Below, one piece after another: positions 62,008 to 64,000 of a DNA stretch of 64,000 nt (its first letter is position 1; the number at the start of each line of letters is the position of its first letter). Origin of the DNA: Rebecca billardiae RCC1528 (Eukaryota; Haptophyta); NCBI GenBank assembly GCA_965240325.2, contig OZ251229.1:2480001-2544000 (forward strand), given 5' to 3'. Both the position numbers and the translations under genes were made by a program. The notes below the pieces were generated by a model. That model had not been told where the DNA came from, did no database searches, and saw nothing but the letters and a program-made list of their open reading frames with translations.

Positions 62008-64000
62008 ATGCTCGCGCTCGGCGACATGAAGCTCTGGTGGCGCGAGGCGCTCGTGTGCGGCGGCGCGGTGTCGGGCGTGGGCGCGCTCTGGTGGCTCGGC
62101 GTGCCGGTGCACTGGCCGGCCATGCCCCTCGTCTTCCTCGTCCGGCTGTGGCTGCGGCTGACCGCGCTCCTGCACTGGGCGCTCGCCGCGCTGGCGTGCG
62201 GCGCGTGCGGCGGCGTGATGGCGTGGCTGCTCGCGCCGGCGTGGCACCTCGTGTGCTGGGTGTGCACGCCGGTGTGGTACGTGCTCGGCTGGGCCGCCTA
62301 CCTCCTGTGCGTCCTCGCCGTGCCCGTCCTGCCGCTCGGCGCCGCGTCCTGCGCTTACGTGCTCCGCTCGTTGGTGTGGGGCCGGCGCAAGGTGATCGAT
62401 GCGCTCCACGGCGACGAGGACGCGCTGGTCGAGCTGGCCGAGGGGCTGATCAACGACTGCACGTGGGCGTGGGGCTGCGTCAACGTGAGCGTGCGCGTCC
62501 AGCCCGCCGTGCTCAAGCCCGCCCGCCTCGCCGCGGCCGCGTGCGTGCTGCGCGTGCAGCGACACGGGGGCCTCGCGGCGGCGTACCGCGCTGACCCGAG
62601 CTTCTTCCCGCTGCAGGGCGTGCTGCGCGACGGCGAGCTGCCGGCGGACTGGTGGCACTCGGACGAGGTCCACGCGCGGCGCGTCCGCCTCGGCACGCTG
62701 CGCCCCCTCGACCGCGAGTGGGAGGGGTGGCTCGGACGGCTGAGGCGCGAGATCCCTCTCTCGACGCTCGAGGTGCTGGACGGCGCGTCCGAGGAGCTTC
62801 GGCCGCTGCTCGAGAAGTTCATGGGCTGGGCGCTGCTCTTCGTGGCCGCGCGGAACGGCAGCGTGCGCGCGCAGCTCGCCTTCGCGCGCGCGATGATCGC
62901 GTGCGACTGCGACCGCGAGGCGGGCAACCACGGGCACGCGCTTGCGTTCGCTCGCGCGGCCGCGGAGCGCGCGGCCGAGCCGGCCGCGCGCTCGGAGGCG
63001 TTCGCTCTGATCGGCACGCTGCTGTACCGCGGGCTGGGCCGCGTGCAGATGTGCACGGAGGAGGGCGCGCTCCGCGCCTTCCGCGTCGCGCTCGACGACG
63101 ACGAGCCGCTCGCGCTCTGGTGGCTCGGCTGCCTGGCGGTCTGCGGCGAGCTCGGCGTGCGCACGCACCAGCCGATCGGCGTGGCCCTCATCACGCGCGC
63201 GGCGCGCGTGCACGGCGTTGCGGGCGCGTGGTTCTCGCTCTCGAGCTGCGTGGCGCAGGGCGTGGACCGCGGGGGCGCGCGCGGCCGCACGCTCCGCGCG
63301 TGGGCGTGCTACCTGCGCGGGCTGCGCTTCTTCGAGACGCATTACCGCCGCTGCCTCCTGTTCACGCGCAACAGTAGCCGGCTGCGCGCGCGCTGGCCGA
63401 GCGGGCCGCTGCGCGAGGCAGGGTGCTGGGAGGGGCGGCACTACGCCGCGCTGCTGCGCGAGGACCCGTGCGCGTACGCCGGGCAGTCGGCTTCGGCGAT
63501 CAACCTCGTGCTCCCGCCGCAGCTGGCGCACGGCGGCGCGCGCGCGCCCGACAGCGGCGAGGGCACGGTGTTGCGAGCGCTGGCAGAGCGTCTACACCCG
63601 ACGCTGTCGGCGGCTGCGAGCGACTGCGAGCGCCAAGTGCTCGACGAGCTCTGGCCGCTCCTCGCCCTGCACCCGCCCCTGCCCGCGCCTCGTGCCGCCA
63701 GCAGCCGCGCCGCGCCCGGGGGCCAAAGCCGAGCGGGCGGCACCGCCGAGCGCGCGCGTCGCATCCAGCGGGGCGCGCAGCTCACGGAGGCGGCAGCGGC
63801 GGTCGGGGCGGCGCGCGCCACAGCGGTTGCGACGACGGCCGCGCCGAGCGAGCCGAGCGCGGCGGTGGCGGCGGGGGGCGACGGGGAGACGATGCGCGTC
63901 GGCGATTCGGACGCGGCGCGCCAGCAGCTGGGCCTCGCCTACCAGGCCGCCGCCGCGGTGTGGCTGGAGCAGTTCACCGCCGCGAATGGCCTCGAGCACA
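62008..64000 (+). CDS. membrane protein with Sel1-like helical repeats, 3' end beyond the window
   Basis: From ATG 62008 the frame stays open to the window edge (664 codons), so the gene is partial. Residues about 12-125 are Trp/Leu/Ala-rich and form three to four hydrophobic helices (LVFLVRLWLRLTALLHWAL, WYVLGWAAYLLCVLAVPVLP). From about residue 130 the protein is soluble and helical. Around 270-430 it shows Sel1/TPR-like spacing, with repeated pairs of small-residue helices (SVRAQLAFARAMIA, AFALIGTLLYRGLGRV, PLALWWLGCLAVCGELGV, AGAWFSLSSCVAQGVDRGG). The final part is low complexity. Sel1-like repeats bind partner proteins; combined with membrane helices they recall ER-associated adaptors, but no homolog is recognised. 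The start has MLALGDMKLW; an in-frame ATG six codons on is the alternative. Confidence 0.7.
   Translation, partial: MLALGDMKLWWREALVCGGAVSGVGALWWLGVPVHWPAMPLVFLVRLWLRLTALLHWALAALACGACGGVMAWLLAPAWHLVCWVCTPVWYVLGWAAYLLCVLAVPVLPLGAASCAYVLRSLVWGRRKVIDALHGDEDALVELAEGLINDCTWAWGCVNVSVRVQPAVLKPARLAAAACVLRVQRHGGLAAAYRADPSFFPLQGVLRDGELPADWWHSDEVHARRVRLGTLRPLDREWEGWLGRLRREIPLSTLEVLDGASEELRPLLEKFMGWALLFVAARNGSVRAQLAFARAMIACDCDREAGNHGHALAFARAAAERAAEPAARSEAFALIGTLLYRGLGRVQMCTEEGALRAFRVALDDDEPLALWWLGCLAVCGELGVRTHQPIGVALITRAARVHGVAGAWFSLSSCVAQGVDRGGARGRTLRAWACYLRGLRFFETHYRRCLLFTRNSSRLRARWPSGPLREAGCWEGRHYAALLREDPCAYAGQSASAINLVLPPQLAHGGARAPDSGEGTVLRALAERLHPTLSAAASDCERQVLDELWPLLALHPPLPAPRAASSRAAPGGQSRAGGTAERARRIQRGAQLTEAAAAVGAARATAVATTAAPSEPSAAVAAGGDGETMRVGDSDAARQQLGLAYQAAAAVWLEQFTAANGLEH

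Noticed and set aside
61408-63531. 707-codon minus-strand open frame over the edge gene
   Set aside because: Arg/Ala/His-rich shadow; the opposite strand has membrane helices and repeats in a frame open to the edge.

Overview
The window reads as nuclear DNA of a unicellular, flagellated alga with a red-lineage secondary plastid, most likely a haptophyte. The evidence is two identical fucoxanthin chlorophyll a/c-type light-harvesting genes with signal-plus-transit leaders, another protein with a signal peptide and an ASAFV-like plastid-cleavage motif, several cilium/flagellum genes (NME7, a CFAP97-domain protein, MORN and RCC1 proteins), Pro-Ser-rich extracellular proteins, very GC-rich coding sequence, and few short GC-rich introns. 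A cryptophyte, ochrophyte or dinoflagellate is not excluded from sequence alone. I could support 19 protein-coding genes (one cut off by the right edge, one a less certain two-exon model), one broken gene and several repeat families. I saw no convincing tRNA, rRNA, CRISPR array or bacterial-style operon.

Layout. 0-4.3 kb: a frameshifted HTH/ubiquitin-protease-like pseudogene, then dispersed and tandem repeats. 4.3-13.7 kb: an SF1 helicase (-) divergent from a very large membrane-anchored, secreted nuclease-like protein (+), then NME7 (+). 13.7-17.0 kb: mostly empty, with a small coiled-coil gene (-) in front of an RCC1-repeat gene (+, to 19.1 kb). 20.0-22.1 kb: MORN protein (-) divergent from a nucleotide-sugar transporter (+). 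23.1-30.2 kb: a minus-strand row of a plastid-targeted protein, two tandem leucine-rich-repeat paralogs and a hybrid histidine kinase. 30.8-41.7 kb: a four-domain voltage-gated Ca2+ channel (-) divergent from a large armadillo-repeat protein (+). 42.1-43.8 kb: a perfect inverted duplication of a light-harvesting gene. 44.8-48.1 kb: CFAP97-domain protein and a sulfotransferase. 49.2-58.3 kb: a nearly 3000-residue polycystin-1-like surface receptor. 58.5-60.6 kb: second copy of the repeat block seen at 1.9-4.1 kb. 60.7-64 kb: a glycosyltransferase-like type II membrane protein (-) divergent from a membrane/Sel1-like gene running off the edge.

How the genes relate. Genes are monocistronic, but six of them sit in tight head-to-head pairs (about 130-500 bp between start codons), so shared bidirectional promoters are a recurring feature. 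Functionally three themes recur: flagellum (NME7, CFAP97, MORN, possibly RCC1/ARM, the Cav channel and polycystin-like receptor), cell surface and secretory pathway (nucleotide-sugar transporter, sulfotransferase, glycosyltransferase, Pro-rich lectin/REJ receptor, surface nuclease), and plastid light harvesting. Spliced models rest on reading-frame continuity across conserved motifs; nearly all introns begin GTGCG and end CGCAG.
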